Shown: positions 1-11,207, counted from the stretch's first letter. The stretch is 64,000 bases of DNA from Pisolithus tinctorius (GCA_024663395.1 JANFAH010000123.1:20292-84291); one strand, 5' to 3'. Numbers and translations: made by a program. The notes: generated by a model not told the origin, from the sequence alone.

Positions 1-58
1 TCCTGCCCCATCCTTGCTCTCTGCAATGGTCTGTCATGAATGCTGGAAATCCACATGG

Positions 59-693
59 TTACCAAGACATTGTGAACCGCTTAGGCTCACTTACCTTGTG
101 AGCCAGTTGTGGGACCTCCACATGAGACATTTTCACCCCCACACCTTCATCACCAACCTCCACCACAGTCTCCTCACCCATCTGGATGTCTTGCTCTGCC
201 TTCATGTGTGCTTCAGCCTCCTCCATGGTCCACTGCTCATACAAATCATCAGCCTCCACCAGCATGGGAGCATCCTCTGCATCAACCCGCATGGACACCC
301 CAAGAGCCTTCCCTCGCTTGACCAGAGGCATCAGTACTGCCTGTTGTGGGCTTGTCAGCATCATGTGGCCAGGTCTCCATATGAACCACCTACCATCTTC
401 TCTTCCCAGCACCTCAACCACATCGTCTTCTCCTCCCACATGTCCTCCTGGTCATCAGGCACACACTTTGCCTCAGCCATAAGCCCTGCCGATGCAGCTG
501 CAATCTGCTCTCTTAAGGAGGCCTTTTCAGCCTCTGTGGGATCCAGAGTAGGCATGCAAATGAGTTGGGAAAGATGGGGGGCATGGTTAGCAGACATGGT
601 GAGAGTAAGAGAGGTGATTGATGGGAGGGGGGAAGAACCAAATCGATGCGAAGGTTTGAGCTGCGCACTAACAAATATATACTTAGCAGCCAT
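59..693 (-). pseudogene. Decayed hypothetical protein, frame-shifted
   Basis: Two overlapping minus-strand frames read as one protein after a shift near 370-430. The upstream part (361-693) begins around a methionine at about 597 and holds an acidic, alanine-rich helical stretch. The downstream part (59-439) continues with a VEVLGREDGRWFIW segment and a Glu-rich tail. I do not recognise the family and no domain can be named. The composition (short acidic, helical, no membrane segment) resembles accessory ORFs carried by Agaricomycete LTR elements, and an LTR-like stretch lies next to it, so a transposon origin is plausible but inferred. It could equally be a fragment of a host gene. Confidence 0.3.
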
Positions 694-699
694 GAGGTG

Positions 700-1559
700 C
701 TTATGTCATCGGTCCAGACGCCTATACACAGCATTCAATGGCCTTCTCATGTTCCTCGGCTCTATGCTTCCTTTGCTTCCACACAGAATTTGCTGGTGTT
801 CTTGAACCCTTGGCACCACACCATTGCCATCACCATGCAGCAAGCTATTTATGTCCTCCATGCCACATGGCTGACTTGGGACAGTCAGCATCTAAGTCCC
901 CCACAGGTGTGAGGAATCTGCATTCCTTGGACATGTAAGCCCCTATCATTAACTGTTCTGTGACTGCTGTTACGTCTGCTCCCCTCTCATGTTCACCATT
1001 GTTCACATGCTACCTTCCCATGCCCTTGCTCCCTCTCATGCAATGTTATGCCTGCAGCTGCTGTGCTCTGGTCACTTCTTTTCCTTCAGACTCTTTCTCT
1101 TATCACGGTCTCTACTCCTTTAGTGCTTGTAGTATACCCTCAGCCTCTGTTCCAGCCCATCCTGTCTTGTGTGTATGCACTGTCACATGGTTTTCCCTTA
1201 CTGTACCTTGTCTTACTTAGGTTCTGGGTTTGCCTGGACTATAAAGCCCTGTACTTAGGTACAGAATGATACCTTTTGGCACTTGGAAGGTCACCATGAG
1301 TTTCCTTTTCACTTCATCTACACCACATGCCTTGCATTCCACTGCGCATGAACTATGTATACTGCTCGCACCACCAGTAGTATTCTGCAGACCATGCCAT
1401 GCACATCATGAATCACTACCACTACAAAGTGCTGGGTCTCACCTTCTAGTCTTGACAGTCCAGAATCCCTTGGGACAAGCAATTCATTCCCTTCATTTTA
1501 TTGTTGTTATCTAAGCCATTTAGCTCGTGTTATACAGCTGCTTGGACTTTTCATACACT
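700..1559. other. LTR-like non-coding stretch, unassigned
   Basis: No convincing coding frame. The stretch is pyrimidine-rich on the plus strand and has a TATA-like ACTATAAAGCC at about 1239-1249 followed by a transcribed-looking region, which is how LTRs in this window look (compare the TATA box of the LTR at 53,292). I could not find TG..CA ends or a second copy, so it is left as a possible LTR remnant. Confidence 0.2.
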
Positions 1560-1948
1560 GCACTCAGTATTGGGGAATGATATGGGGAACCTGTCTTTTT
1601 CTGGGTGGACCTACAATATGGATGACCATCAATCCTGCAGATGTACATGATCCAATTGCTCAAGTCTTGGCTGGAGAGGCAATTGATCTTGATAAATTTG
1701 ATGTTCTTGGCGGTCCTGATAGTCATCAGCATGTGATCAATATTGCTAGCAACCCATATGCAGCTGCCAAATTTTTCAATCTCTTGATTGAAAGCACATT
1801 GGAGTGTTTGCTGGGTATTAAAAGGTGGCCATCATGAATCACTAGTGAGATGGGCATTCTTGGTGAACTGTCTGGGTATTTCAGTGTGGTGGAGGCACAA
1901 GGCAGAGGTACATTACACATGCACATGCTGCTATGGTTGGCTGGCAAC
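1560..1948 (+). pseudogene. Helitron Rep/helicase, N-terminal fragment (part 1 of 3)
   Basis: The frame from about 1577 encodes the Helitron-like N-terminal domain: a GGPTIWMTINPADVHDPIAQ motif, then an FAxxAKFF-type helical region and LECLLGIKR. After a frameshift near 1825-1850 it continues with GILGELSGYFSVVEAQGRG and LHMHMLLWLAGN. Family knowledge: this is the region leading to the Rep nickase of fungal Helitrons. The first part of the protein is missing. The reading frame stops where the Ty3/Gypsy element begins at 1949 and resumes at 9480, so this is one gene split by insertion. It is inactive because of truncation, frameshift and two insertions. Confidence 0.85.
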
Positions 1949-2472
1949 TGTCATAGTCATGCCTCGACTCTGGCCAGACTCGGCCTCGCGCTCACTCAGT
2001 TCAGCCTCGGCCTTGCTAATCCCATATCTCCAGTTGGTCTAGCGTGGTAGACACTGCTTTGCAGTGTCCGTCACTTCGGCTAGGTCCTGCCCAGTCCTGT
2101 CTCCGGTCCACCTGTCCCGGTCTCCGCTACCTTAGTCATATGTTAGTAATCCTTGTCTTACCAATCGTCTTAGCAATCCTTGCGAGACCAGCATTACCGG
2201 TCTCCGTACTATAGTTGTTTCTAGTATATAAACTCATAGATACTCGGCCTGTAGACCTCAGTCTGAAATCAACTAAGTTAACCCTGATAACCCCGCTTCG
2301 GCCTCGGACTCGGACTGAGACCCACGCAAGGGAATAGCGCTGTATCCTCAGTCGCTAAGTCCAAACAGTCCAACCATCTGAACCCTCGACTTCACTCCTG
2401 ATCCTGACCCCTTGGCTTCACACCCGCTTCGGTCTCCGGTCCAGCCTCAACCTGGACATCCCGTACTTGACA
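1949..2472 (+). repeat. 5' LTR of the chromovirus
   Basis: It matches 8956-9479 over its whole length, with roughly 30 differences by eye, almost all C/T or G/A and many at CpG. A TATA-like TATATAAAC at about 2225-2233 is the probable promoter. Ends are TGTCA and TGACA. Confidence 0.95.
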
Positions 2473-2510
2473 GTATTTCAGACTCTCCACTTGTGTGGGT
2501 CTAATACATC

Positions 2511-3893
2511 ATGGCAACCAAGACTCGCTTCCAACCTCCCCGTGGCCACTCTGCCACCAATCCCAACTCTGCTTCAGCCAGTGGGGCTCACCGTGAAACA
2601 GCTCTAGCTGCATTTGGCACCACTAGGCACTCCCCAGACCCTGTCAGTCCTTTCAGGGGCTTTTCAGCCCGCACATCCAATACCCCCACCCCACATTGTC
2701 CCACTGCTCCCATCCCCAAGGGTGACCCCGGCGATGATGGGCCAGGCGACGATGATGACAACAACCCAGACAATGATGACCCCAGTGATAATGGTCCCAG
2801 TGATGATAACCCAGAAGATAATGATCCGGAAGACGATCCGGACTTCCCAGACCCGGACACTGAACCCGCAGTCACAGTCTTCGACAGTCTCGTGAAGGCC
2901 ATCAAGCTGTTGGCTCACAACGCCTGTACTAGTCCTGAGTCCTCAAGCAGGACCAAGTTGCGTGAGCCCGACACTTTTGATGGTACCGACCCAAAGAAAC
3001 TTCGCACTTTCTTCATCCAGTGCAAACTCAATTTCCAAGACCGTCCCCAGGCTTTCAGGACCGACCGCGCCAAAGTCATCTTTGCGCAGTCCTACCTCAA
3101 AGGCATGGCCCTTGAGTGGTTTGAGCCGGACTTGCTCGGGCTCGATGACCCCGATGATCGGCCTCTCTGGATGGACTCCTGGAGGGAGTTTGTCCTGGAG
3201 CTACAAACCACCTTTGGCCCCCACGATCCAGTTGCTGACGCCGAAAGCCAACTCAACCATTTACATATGAAGGAAAGTCAGCGCATTAACAAATATGTAG
3301 TTGACTTCAATCGGCTTGCTTCGCAAGTCCGAGGCTACGGAGATGGTGCATTGTGCCATCATTTCTATTCCAGCCTCCCAGACCGAATCAAGGATGAGGT
3401 TTGTCGAGTTGGCAAACCCCGGACACTTCACGAGCTCCACCACCTCACCCAGGAGATAGATGTGTGCTATTGGGAGTGCAAGGAAGAAGTCCAGCGGGCG
3501 AGTAGGCACCAAGGCTCGTCCAACTCTAGTAATAACAAGTCCGGCGGCTCCAGCAACAACAACCAGCCTAAGACTGGTCAAGATAAATCCAAGACTGGCA
3601 ACAACAATAACAACTCCGGTTCTTCCCCTAAGCCGGCTTCATTGAAGCCAGGCAATAGTAATAACAGCAATTCATCCAAGCCCGAGCCTAGCAAACTCAG
3701 GAAGGATGGGAAACTCACCCCAGAGGAACGCAAGCATCGCCTAGACGGAAACCTCTGCATGTTCTGTGGAGGGTCCAGTCATTTTGCTGACAAATGCCCT
3801 AAGAAAGCTGGAAAGGCCAAAGCTCGCACTGCGGCCACCACCGAGGCCACACTGGCCTCGGGCTTGGGAACTACCCCTGAGACAAAAAAATAG
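2511..3893 (+). CDS. gag: Gag polyprotein of the chromovirus
   Basis: Intact 460-aa frame from the first ATG 38 bp after the 5' LTR. It forms the virus-like particle shell and binds the element RNA. Residues about 70-120 are a long Asp/Asn/Pro acidic linker. Residues about 150-330 hold the capsid region of the Retrotrans_gag type ([11 protein letters not shown], then a tryptophan-rich helix LEWFEPD). Residues about 335-400 are Ser/Asn-rich. A CCHC zinc knuckle, [14 protein letters not shown] (C-x2-C-x4-H-x4-C), lies at about residues 416-429. The frame ends in TAG right after a run of seven A, where a -1 frameshift signal leads into pol. Unlike pol, gag has kept an open frame. Confidence 0.93.
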   Translation: MATKTRFQPPRGHSATNPNSASASGAHRETALAAFGTTRHSPDPVSPFRGFSARTSNTPTPHCPTAPIPKGDPGDDGPGDDDDNNPDNDDPSDNGPSDDNPEDNDPEDDPDFPDPDTEPAVTVFDSLVKAIKLLAHNACTSPESSSRTKLREPDTFDGTDPKKLRTFFIQCKLNFQDRPQAFRTDRAKVIFAQSYLKGMALEWFEPDLLGLDDPDDRPLWMDSWREFVLELQTTFGPHDPVADAESQLNHLHMKESQRINKYVVDFNRLASQVRGYGDGALCHHFYSSLPDRIKDEVCRVGKPRTLHELHHLTQEIDVCYWECKEEVQRASRHQGSSNSSNNKSGGSSNNNQPKTGQDKSKTGNNNNNSGSSPKPASLKPGNSNNSNSSKPEPSKLRKDGKLTPEERKHRLDGNLCMFCGGSSHFADKCPKKAGKAKARTAATTEATLASGLGTTPETKK

Positions 3894-3931
3894 GTAGCAG
3901 CTCCCAGGACTCCGCACAATCTGGGAGCTGC
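3884..3931 (+). promoter_or_regulatory. Probable -1 programmed ribosomal frameshift site, gag to pol
   Basis: A AAA AAA at 3884-3890 sits in the gag frame exactly as a slippery heptamer and is followed directly by the gag stop TAG. Six bases later starts a perfect 11-bp stem, GCAGCTCCCAG (3897-3907) with CTGGGAGCTGC (3921-3931), around a 13-base loop. The -1 frame is open from the heptamer into the protease. Sequence shows every part of the classical signal; function is inferred. Confidence 0.8.
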
Positions 3932-6900
3932 ATTGACTCCGGTTGTGCAAACTTGGAGGCTCATCTCAATGCATCCACTCTTTCCAGTCCGAACTCTTTA
4001 ACCCCCTATGTCACATTAGAAAACCCAGATCTACCTCGGCTTCGTACTTTAGTGGACTCTGGTTCCACTCACTGTTTTATAGATAATCATTTTGCTAATC
4101 AACATTCATTTACCCCTTACTCGGTCTCACCAATCCGACTCTGGCTTTTCGATGGAACGTCCACCTTCACCATAACCCAGGCAGTAGATGTCAATATTCA
4201 CTTCACATCCAGCGATGTCACCCCGGTAACCCTGTTTTTAGCCCCGTTGGATTCTGAGTGTAAGATAGTTCTTGGACATGACTGGCTCACCTGCTACAAT
4301 CCATTGATTGATTGGGTATTGGGCAGTCTAACATTCCAGACTCCTGCATAAGGAATGCCAACCCCGTCGACACCCCCTGTAAGCCTGGTTTCCACTGGCC
4401 TCCCTGACTCTGGTCCTAGCGACCAACCTGGCCTTGCGCCATCTGTACCGGTCTCCGACTCCCCAGCTCGCACCCCCCTGAAGGCCCCCCTGGTTTCCCT
4501 GATCAATGCAGCCACCTTCGTGCATGCCTGTAAACTGGAAGGGTCTGTCCAGTTCCAACTTCAACTCTGTCCCTTGGACTCAGCTCAAGCCCAATTGGCC
4601 TCGGCCTCCCCTCCTCCGGCCTTACCCAATGTACCGGAAGAGTACCATGACTTCGCTGATGTATTCAGCAAGGCCAAGGCCTCGGCACTCCCACCACACC
4701 GGGAGTATGACCTGAAGATAGAGCTCGAAGAAGGAACAACCCCACCCCTCGGCACCATCTACTTGCTGTCCTCGGTTGAGCTCCAAGCTCTCCAGACTTT
4801 CATTGATGAAAACCTCACCACTGGATTCATTCAGCCTACTTCATCCCCTTATGCTGCACCGGTCCTCTTTGTCAAAAAGAAGGACGGCTCCCTCCGGCTT
4901 TGTGTAGACTTCCGCGGCCTCAACAAGATCACTAAGAAGGACTGATACCCACTACCACTCATCTCCAATCTCTTGGATTCACCAAGCCGAGCCAAGATCT
5001 ATACTAAGATTGATCTCTGGCATGCCTACCATCTCGTCCAGATTGCTCCGGGCGATGAATGGAAGACTGCATTCCGGACTCGGTATGGATCCTATGAGTG
5101 GTTAGTGATGCCTTTCGGCCTCACCAATGCCCCAGCCACCTTCCAGTGCTTTGTCAACACTATCTTCGCAGATATGTTAGACGTCTGCATAGTCGTCTAC
5201 TTAGATGACATCTTAATCTACTCCGGAGATAAGGAGTCTCACAAGCAGCATGTCCGAGAAGTCCTCCGCCAGCTTTGGCTTCATGGCCTTTATGCGAAGC
5301 CGGAGAAGTGCGAGTTCCACTCGGACTCGGTTGAATACCTCAGATTCCACCTCTCCCCTGCCGGCCTCACGATGTCCAAGGAAAAGGTCCAGACCATCTG
5401 CGATTGGCCTGAGCCTCGCAAGGTCAAGGACATTCAGTCTTTCCTCAGATTCGCCAACTTTTACTGCCGGTTTATCTTTAATTACTTGGACATCGTCATA
5501 CCACTGACTTGGCTTACCCGCAAGGGGGCTCCTTGGAACTTCTCTGAGGAGTGCCACCGATCATTCAACAACCTCAAGGCCGCCTTCACCACCACGCCAG
5601 TCTTAACTCACTTCATCCCCGGGGTCCCTATCACTGTCGAGACCGATGCATCGGACTACGCCATCGCTGGCATTCTGTCTATTACTTGTGGCGATGGCCA
5701 AATACATCCGGTCGCTTTCTACTCCCGGACCTTGACCGCCCCGGAATTGAATTATGACACCCACGACAAGGAATTGCTTGCTATTTTCGAAGCATTCTGG
5801 ACCTGGTGCCATTACCTTGAGGGCTCGGCCTCACCGGTCGACATTGTTACCAACCACAAGAATCTCGAGTACTTCTCTACCTCCAAAGTACTCACCCACC
5901 GCCAAGCTCGCTGGTCAGAATTCCTTTCACAATTCAATATGATCATCAGGTTCAGGCCCAGTAAGCTCGGGGCTAAGCCCGACGCCCTAACTAGATGATG
6001 GGACATCTACCCCAAAGAGGGGGATAGCAGCTATGCCCGAGTGAACCCGCAAAACCTGAGACCAGTTTTCACCCAGGAGCAGCTAGCGGTCTCCCTTCAT
6101 GCAACTTACCTAGAGTACCCGGTCTTACGAGCAGTTGCCTTAATGGATGTTGAGAAACTTCATAATGATATCCTGACCGCACTGCCAGATGACCTGGTCT
6201 CACAATTCCACCTGTCCGACATGTCTGATCCCCAGTGGTCAGTAGATGACACTGGTTTCCTTTGTCTTGATGGAAGGATCTACATGCTGGACTCAAATGA
6301 TCTCTGTCTTAGGGTCTTGCGGCTTAAGCATGACCATCCCCTGTCTGGCCACTTCGGCCAAAACCAAACCCTAGAACTCATTTGGCATGAATATACCTGG
6401 CCTGGCCTCAGGACATTCGTCAAAGACTATGTCCAGTCTTGCACAGCCTGCGCTCGGGCTAAGGTCCCCCACCATCGGCCTTACAGTCTCCTCAAGCAAC
6501 TTCCGGTGCTGGAGAAACCATGGAATTCCATCTCTATGGATTTCATTGAGCAACTTCCAGCCTCAACTGGCTTCACGGCCATCCTCATCGTAGTTGACCG
6601 GCTCTCCAAGCAGGCCATATTCATCCCAACCCACAACACTATCACAGCCCCAGAACTCGCCAAGTTATTCCTACTCCATGTCTTCTCGAAGCACAGAGTA
6701 CCGGCCCATGTAACCTCAGACCAAGGCTCGGAGTTTGTCTCGCACTTCTTCCAGTCACTTGGCAAGGCCTTAGATATGCGCCTACACTTCACCTCGGGCT
6801 ACCACCCCGAGGGTGATGGCCAGACTGAAAGGACCAACCAGACACTGGAACAGTACCTCCGAGTCTACTGTAACTACCAACAGGACAACTGGGCCGACCT

Positions 6901-7609
6901 ATTACCCTTGGCCGAGTTCGCTTATAATAATGCCCCTAGCGCTACTACCGGTGTTTCACCCTTCTTTGCTAATAAGGGCTATCACCCTAACATCTCGGTA
7001 TACCTGGAGCGTGACCTCACCTCCGCTCGGGCTCGTGACTATGCAGTCGACTTAGACTCACTGCATCAATACCTACGGGAAGAAATGTCCCTTGCACAAC
7101 AGCGTTACCAGGGCCCGGCCGATGCTAAACGCATGCCGGCTCCAGACTTCAAGGTCGGTGACCAGGTATATGTAAAAGCCAAATACTTCTGGTCAACTTG
7201 GCCTTCCAAGAAACTTTCAGAAAAGAATCTTGGGCTGTATCTGGTCATAGCTCAGGCCGGTACCCACTCGTTCACACTGCGCCTGCCGGACTCAATGCGC
7301 GCAGTCCACCTGGTCTTCCACGTCTCCCAACTCGAGCCGGCCGTCCCTAATACCATCCCGAACTGGACTCAGCCACCACCCCCACCAGTTGAGGTCGATG
7401 GTGAACTAGAGTTTGAGGTAGCGGAAATCCTCGACTCTAAGGTTGACCAGCATCACCGGTGTTGGCTTCAATACTTAGTCTGGTGGACCGGCTACGAAGG
7501 GACTGACGAAGAAACTACATGGGTACTTGCTACCGAACTTGATAATGCCTCTGATCTCGTGCAAGAGTTTCATTCCCGCTATCCTAATAAACCCGGCCCC
7601 TTCCAATGA
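3890..7609 (+). pseudogene. pol: Pol polyprotein (PR-RT-RNase H-IN-chromodomain), three in-frame stops
   Basis: One frame, -1 relative to gag, runs to 7609 and is broken only at 4349-4351 (TAA), 4943-4945 (TGA) and 5996-5998 (TGA). Domains in order: retropepsin with catalytic [12 protein letters not shown] (about 4048-4083); reverse transcriptase with [18 protein letters not shown] and the catalytic YLDDILIYS (about 5200-5226); RNase H starting VETDASDY (about 5635); integrase with an HHCC zinc finger (HDHPLSGHFG..CTACARAK, about 6330-6460) and D, D, E residues in SMDFIEQLP, TSDQGSEF and GDGQTERTN; a C-terminal chromodomain with YLVWWTGY (about 7470-7495), which in related elements guides integration to marked chromatin. 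Both TGA codons sit where relatives have Arg, so CGA to TGA is the simplest explanation. Non-functional copy. Confidence 0.93.
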
Positions 7610-7797
7610 GGACCGGCTTCGACTGGCCTCAGCTTTCTGTTTCTGTTTTCCTATCGGTATCTAGTGTTCCTTTGATCTCTTACTTACTTTGTTTCCCCTT
7701 TCTTGTTTTCCCTTACATTACTATAGAACACTGGACACCGGACACCGGGCACGTCACATTCGTGGAGAAGGGTAACAAGGGCACTACGCTATGAAAC

Positions 7798-8835
7798 CTA
7801 CTCAGCCATGCTCTCATCCTCCACTTCGGACTCTTCCTCCTCATCCTTGCCGTGTGCTTTCAACCACTCGGCCTCCCCGCGTAGCTCTTCGGAGTCGAGC
7901 TTGGAAGAGCCCGAGTCCGAGGGCGAGACTGCCATGCCGAAGCCGTAGGACTTGTCGAGCATTGCCTCGAGCGCGTCGGCGATCCTACCAGAATTTTCGG
8001 CCATGGTCTCATGGGCCTCAAAGAGGCCTGCCAGGTTGTTGGTGATGAGTCCCGCGACGTCGATGAGCCGCTTGAGCTTGTCCTCTAAGCCCGAGAACCC
8101 ACCTGCTATGGCCTTTCTCTCCCTGCTCCCACCGGTCTTGGGCTCATCGATCTCTAGCACCTCGGTCGGTTTCAACTTCGCCCGTTTCTTCTGGCTGGGC
8201 CCAGGCTCAGGCAACTCCTCGTCGGCTTTCCATTTCTTCCCCTTGTCAGCCTTGGTAGTGGCCTTGGGACCAGCCTCGGCATCCTTCCTGTCTCCTGGCC
8301 ACCGGCACTTGCCTTTAGATCGGTTGCAGTGCACGCAGGCAACCCTTTTCTTATTGCCATCTACGAGGAACTTGCAGACGACCTGCGCCCGAGTGCAACG
8401 GGTACAGCTAGAGGTTGTTAGATGAAAAGAGCGCAGGTGGTAGAGAAATACTCACCCAGGGTCCATCACTACCCTCTTCACTTCACCCCCAGGCTCACCA
8501 CTAGTGCCCCCAGCACCGGCCTCGGCCTTGCGCTTGTGCTTGGCCTCCCGCCTCTCCTCCTCTTTGCGTACTCTCCTCTCCTCGGCCTCCCGCACTGCCT
8601 TCTCGGCCTCAATCCACTCCCTCTCCACTCTCTCAGCCTCCAGTCACACCTGCTCTTCCCGCCAGGCTTGCTCTGCTGCCTTTCACCTCTTCCTTTCCTT
8701 CGACTTGGCCTTCATCACTTCCTCCTTGTCATCGGTGTCATATCAAATGGTATTGTCCGACACCTGGGTCCAGTCGACAACGACCCGGCCTTTGTCGTTC
8801 TTGTCTGTCATGGTGATCGGCCTTGATTCGGACAT
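7798..8835 (-). pseudogene. Spliced antisense accessory gene inside the chromovirus (coiled coil + Cys cluster)
   Basis: Reads from ATG at 8835 on the strand opposite to gag-pol. Exon 1 (8456-8835), a 48-nt GTGAGT..CTCTAG intron (8408-8455) and exon 2 (7798-8407) keep one phase. The protein begins with a short DWTQVSD region, then a long Glu/Arg/Lys coiled coil (EAERVEREWIEAEKAVREAE), then, across the splice, a cysteine cluster CTRCTRAQVVC..CVHCNRSKGKC, and an acidic C-terminal half. Three in-frame TGA codons (8743-8745, 8683-8685, 8644-8646) lie in exon 1, each one C-to-T change from CGA. The Cys pattern suggests metal or nucleic-acid binding, but I cannot assign a known domain. Similar coiled-coil/CxxC proteins are frequent unannotated proteins of Agaricomycetes; that these belong to retroelements is inference. 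Confidence 0.75.
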
Positions 8836-8955
8836 GATGGTTAGGATGAGAAAGAAAGATGCAAAGGGCTTAGTGAGCCACAAGTATCATTTTTTCAAAC
8901 TCAGCTTACCACTCTCGCAGGGGTCTCATGGGTTCGACCCCTAAGAGGGGGATAC

Positions 8956-9479
8956 TGTCATAGTCATGCCTCGACTCCAGCTGTACTCGGCCTCACGCTC
9001 ACTCAGTCTGGCCTCGGCCTCGCTAATCCTGTATCTCCAGTTGGTCTAGCATGGTAGACACTGCTTTGCAGTGTCCGTCACTTCGGCTAGGTCCTGCCCA
9101 GTCCTGTCTCCGGTCCACCTGTCCTGGTCTCCGCTACCTTAGTCATACGTTAGTAATCCTTGTCTTACCAATCGTCTTAGCAATCCTTGTGAGACCGGCA
9201 TTACTGGTCTCTGTACTATAGTTGTTTCTAGTATATAAACTCGTAGATACTTGGCCTGTAGACCTCAGTCTGAAATCAACTAAGTTAACCCTGATAACCC
9301 CACTTCAGCCTCAGACTCAGACTGAGACCCACACAAGGGAATAGTGCTGTATCCTCAGTCGCTAAGTCCAAACAGTCCAACCATCTGAACCCTCGACTTC
9401 ACTCCTGATCCCAACCCCTCGGCTTCACGCCCGCTTCGGTCTCCAGTCCAGCCTCAACCCAGACATCCCGTACTTGACA
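8956..9479 (+). repeat. 3' LTR of the chromovirus
   Basis: Same length and ends as the 5' LTR (TGTCA..TGACA). Followed by the GCAAC duplication at 9480-9484, after which the Helitron frame resumes. Confidence 0.95.
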
Positions 9480-9879
9480 GCAACCCCAACCCAGAAGAAA
9501 TGCAGCAGCTCTTGCAAATTCCAGTGTTCCACAAGAAGATTCAAGAATACATCCAGGAGAATATATGGGCCCATCTGGACAACATTATGGAAGAGGATTT
9601 GAAGACGATGCCTCGAAACTTGCAAATGGCATATTCACGGCCACCTGACCCCACTGCAGATGATTGGGCAAAAGAAAGTCACATGCTTGAGTGACAGCTT
9701 CTGTGATCTCAACAGCTTCACACCTGTTCCTGCTCTACATGTCTTTGGGTCCAAATGGGCAACTTCTATGTCAACGATGTGCACCCTGGCCTCTCAGTGA
9801 AGAAGTCTATGTCAATGAAAAGGGGAACTGGAGACCAAAGAGAACCCATGGGTATATCAACAATTATTGTCCGTTGATA
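9480..9879 (+). pseudogene. Helitron Rep/helicase (part 2 of 3)
   Basis: Directly after the chromovirus the Helitron frame continues with NPNPEEMQQLLQIPVFHKKI, an IWAHLD helix and YSRPPDPTADD, which is the segment following the LHMHMLLWL motif in fungal Helitron proteins. Two TGA codons interrupt the frame near 9692 and 9701, and a further shift leads to VNEKGNWRPKRTHGYINNY, the conserved block just before the Rep catalytic region. It ends at the TA (9878-9879) where the palindromic element inserted. Confidence 0.85.
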
Positions 9880-10128
9880 CAGTGGCTCAAAAAACTGACT
9901 GCATGTTTGTATGTTTTACATTAGTTATGACTAAACACAATAACCCCTAACCCTAGCCCTAAACCATGAGTGTATGAAATAGGGTACTTACTCTTGGCTT
10001 TCTATTGGTCCATCAATCAAGTGATTTGGATAGGAATTGATAGAATAGCAGCCATTTGAAAATGACATGTCATGCAGTCAGTTTTTTGACTTTAAGTTTT
10101 GATTACATAGTTTTGAGTTTAACAAAGT

Positions 10129-10434
10129 TTAAAATGCTGTGAGTTGTTTACTAATGCTTACATGGTATATCACATGGTCTATTTGATGATTTGTCATCAT
10201 ACACACAATGCCAAACAATGAATTGGGTCCATCAAGGCTCCCTCTTCTACCCCAACTCATGAAACCATCCTCCTGGTCCATCTGGGCCATTTTCTCAGAG
10301 TAATCCCCATAAATATTGGCACCCACTACAGTAATGTCATCAGGGTATATGTCCAACACAATCAAACCCTTAAAAAACCTGCTTTCAGTCATCCCTGTGC
10401 TGTTTCCCCCACCCATACCTGAAATGTTCTGCAC
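10129..10434 (-). CDS. 101-aa ORF in left arm of the palindromic element
   Basis: Open frame starting MQNISGMGGG and containing DIYPDDITVVGANIYGDYSE. It differs by a single visible residue from the ORF in the opposite arm. I do not recognise it and see no domain; conservation between the arms may reflect arm identity, not protein function. Confidence 0.3.
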   Translation of the reverse strand: MQNISGMGGGNSTGMTESRFFKGLIVLDIYPDDITVVGANIYGDYSEKMAQMDQEDGFMSWGRRGSLDGPNSLFGIVCMMTNHQIDHVIYHVSISKQLTAF

Positions 10435-10901
10435 TTAATCAGTACTGAGACAGCTGAAAATGCCATGGAGGTCAATCTGGCACATCAGAAAATGATGAAC
10501 AAACAAAACACCTTTTAGCCAGTACATTTTCACCACAGTACAATTAGTTTCAATGCTGGGGTGAGACAAAACATTCCTGTGCACTTCAGGTGGCATGGGA
10601 AGCACAGCTAGACTGTGCTCTCAGCTGACTGTGGATGACTGGGAATGGGTGATATGGTCATATAAGACCATAGGTAATACCCAGGCCTAGATGGTTTGAT
10701 GGAATCTCCTTCCTAGCAGTTCAGTGGACTATCCCCCCCAGGGCACCTGGACTGTAATGAAGGTTTTCAGCTCACCCTAGCCCTCAACCCAGCACCCTCA
10801 AGGTGGAAACCCACCAGATAAGAGGTGATTGGATTGTTGGTCATGTTTTAGAGTGCCAGATTAACCATCATGGCTTTTTCAGCATTCTCAGTACTGATTA
10901 G

Positions 10902-11207
10902 TTGCAGAACATGTCAGGAATGGGTGGGGGAAACAGCACAGGGATGACTGAAAGCAGGTTTTTTAAGGGTTTGATTGTGTTGGACATATACCCTGATGAC
11001 ATTACTGTAGTGGGTGCCAATATTTATGGGGATTACTCTGAGAAAATGGCCCAGATGGACCAGGAGGATGGTTTCATGAGTTGGGGTAGAAGAGGGAGCC
11101 TTGATGGACCCAATTCATTGTTTGGCATTGTGTGTATGATGACAAATCATCAAATAGACCATGTGATATACCATGTAAGCATTAGTAAACAACTCACAGC
11201 ATTTTAA
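10902..11207 (+). CDS. 101-aa ORF in right arm of the palindromic element
   Basis: Inverted twin of the ORF at 10129-10434 (MQNMSGMGGG start, Ile to Met at residue 4). No known domain. The pair transcribed together would give self-complementary RNA. Confidence 0.3.
   Translation: MQNMSGMGGGNSTGMTESRFFKGLIVLDIYPDDITVVGANIYGDYSEKMAQMDQEDGFMSWGRRGSLDGPNSLFGIVCMMTNHQIDHVIYHVSISKQLTAF

Larger units (their letters stand above)
1949..9479 (+). mobile_element. Ty3/Gypsy chromovirus, full length (7,531 bp)
   Basis: Two 524-bp LTRs (1949-2472 and 8956-9479) begin TGTCA and end TGACA. The 5-bp sequence GCAAC at 1944-1948 is repeated at 9480-9484, which is a target-site duplication and proves insertion into the Helitron frame. 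The order gag, protease, reverse transcriptase, RNase H, integrase, chromodomain defines a chromovirus. A purine tract (about 8943-8952) precedes the 3' LTR; I could not recognise a tRNA-complementary primer site after the 5' LTR. The element carries an additional antisense gene between integrase and the 3' LTR. Pol and the antisense gene contain stop codons, so this copy is not autonomous. Confidence 0.95.

Noticed and set aside
2664..2918. Minus-strand frames opposite gag
   Set aside because: Produced by the low-complexity acidic Asp/Asn codons of gag; no independent support, unlike the antisense gene at 7,798-8,835.
8926..8950. GGGTTCGACCCC resembling a tRNA T-arm just before the 3' LTR
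   Set aside because: No acceptor, D or anticodon arm can be drawn around it; it lies in the polypurine-tract region of the retroelement.
9948..9965. Telomere-like CCCTAACCCTAGCCCTAAACC in both arms of the palindromic element
   Set aside because: Only about three imperfect units inside an element arm and mirrored in the other arm; not a telomere or interstitial telomere array.
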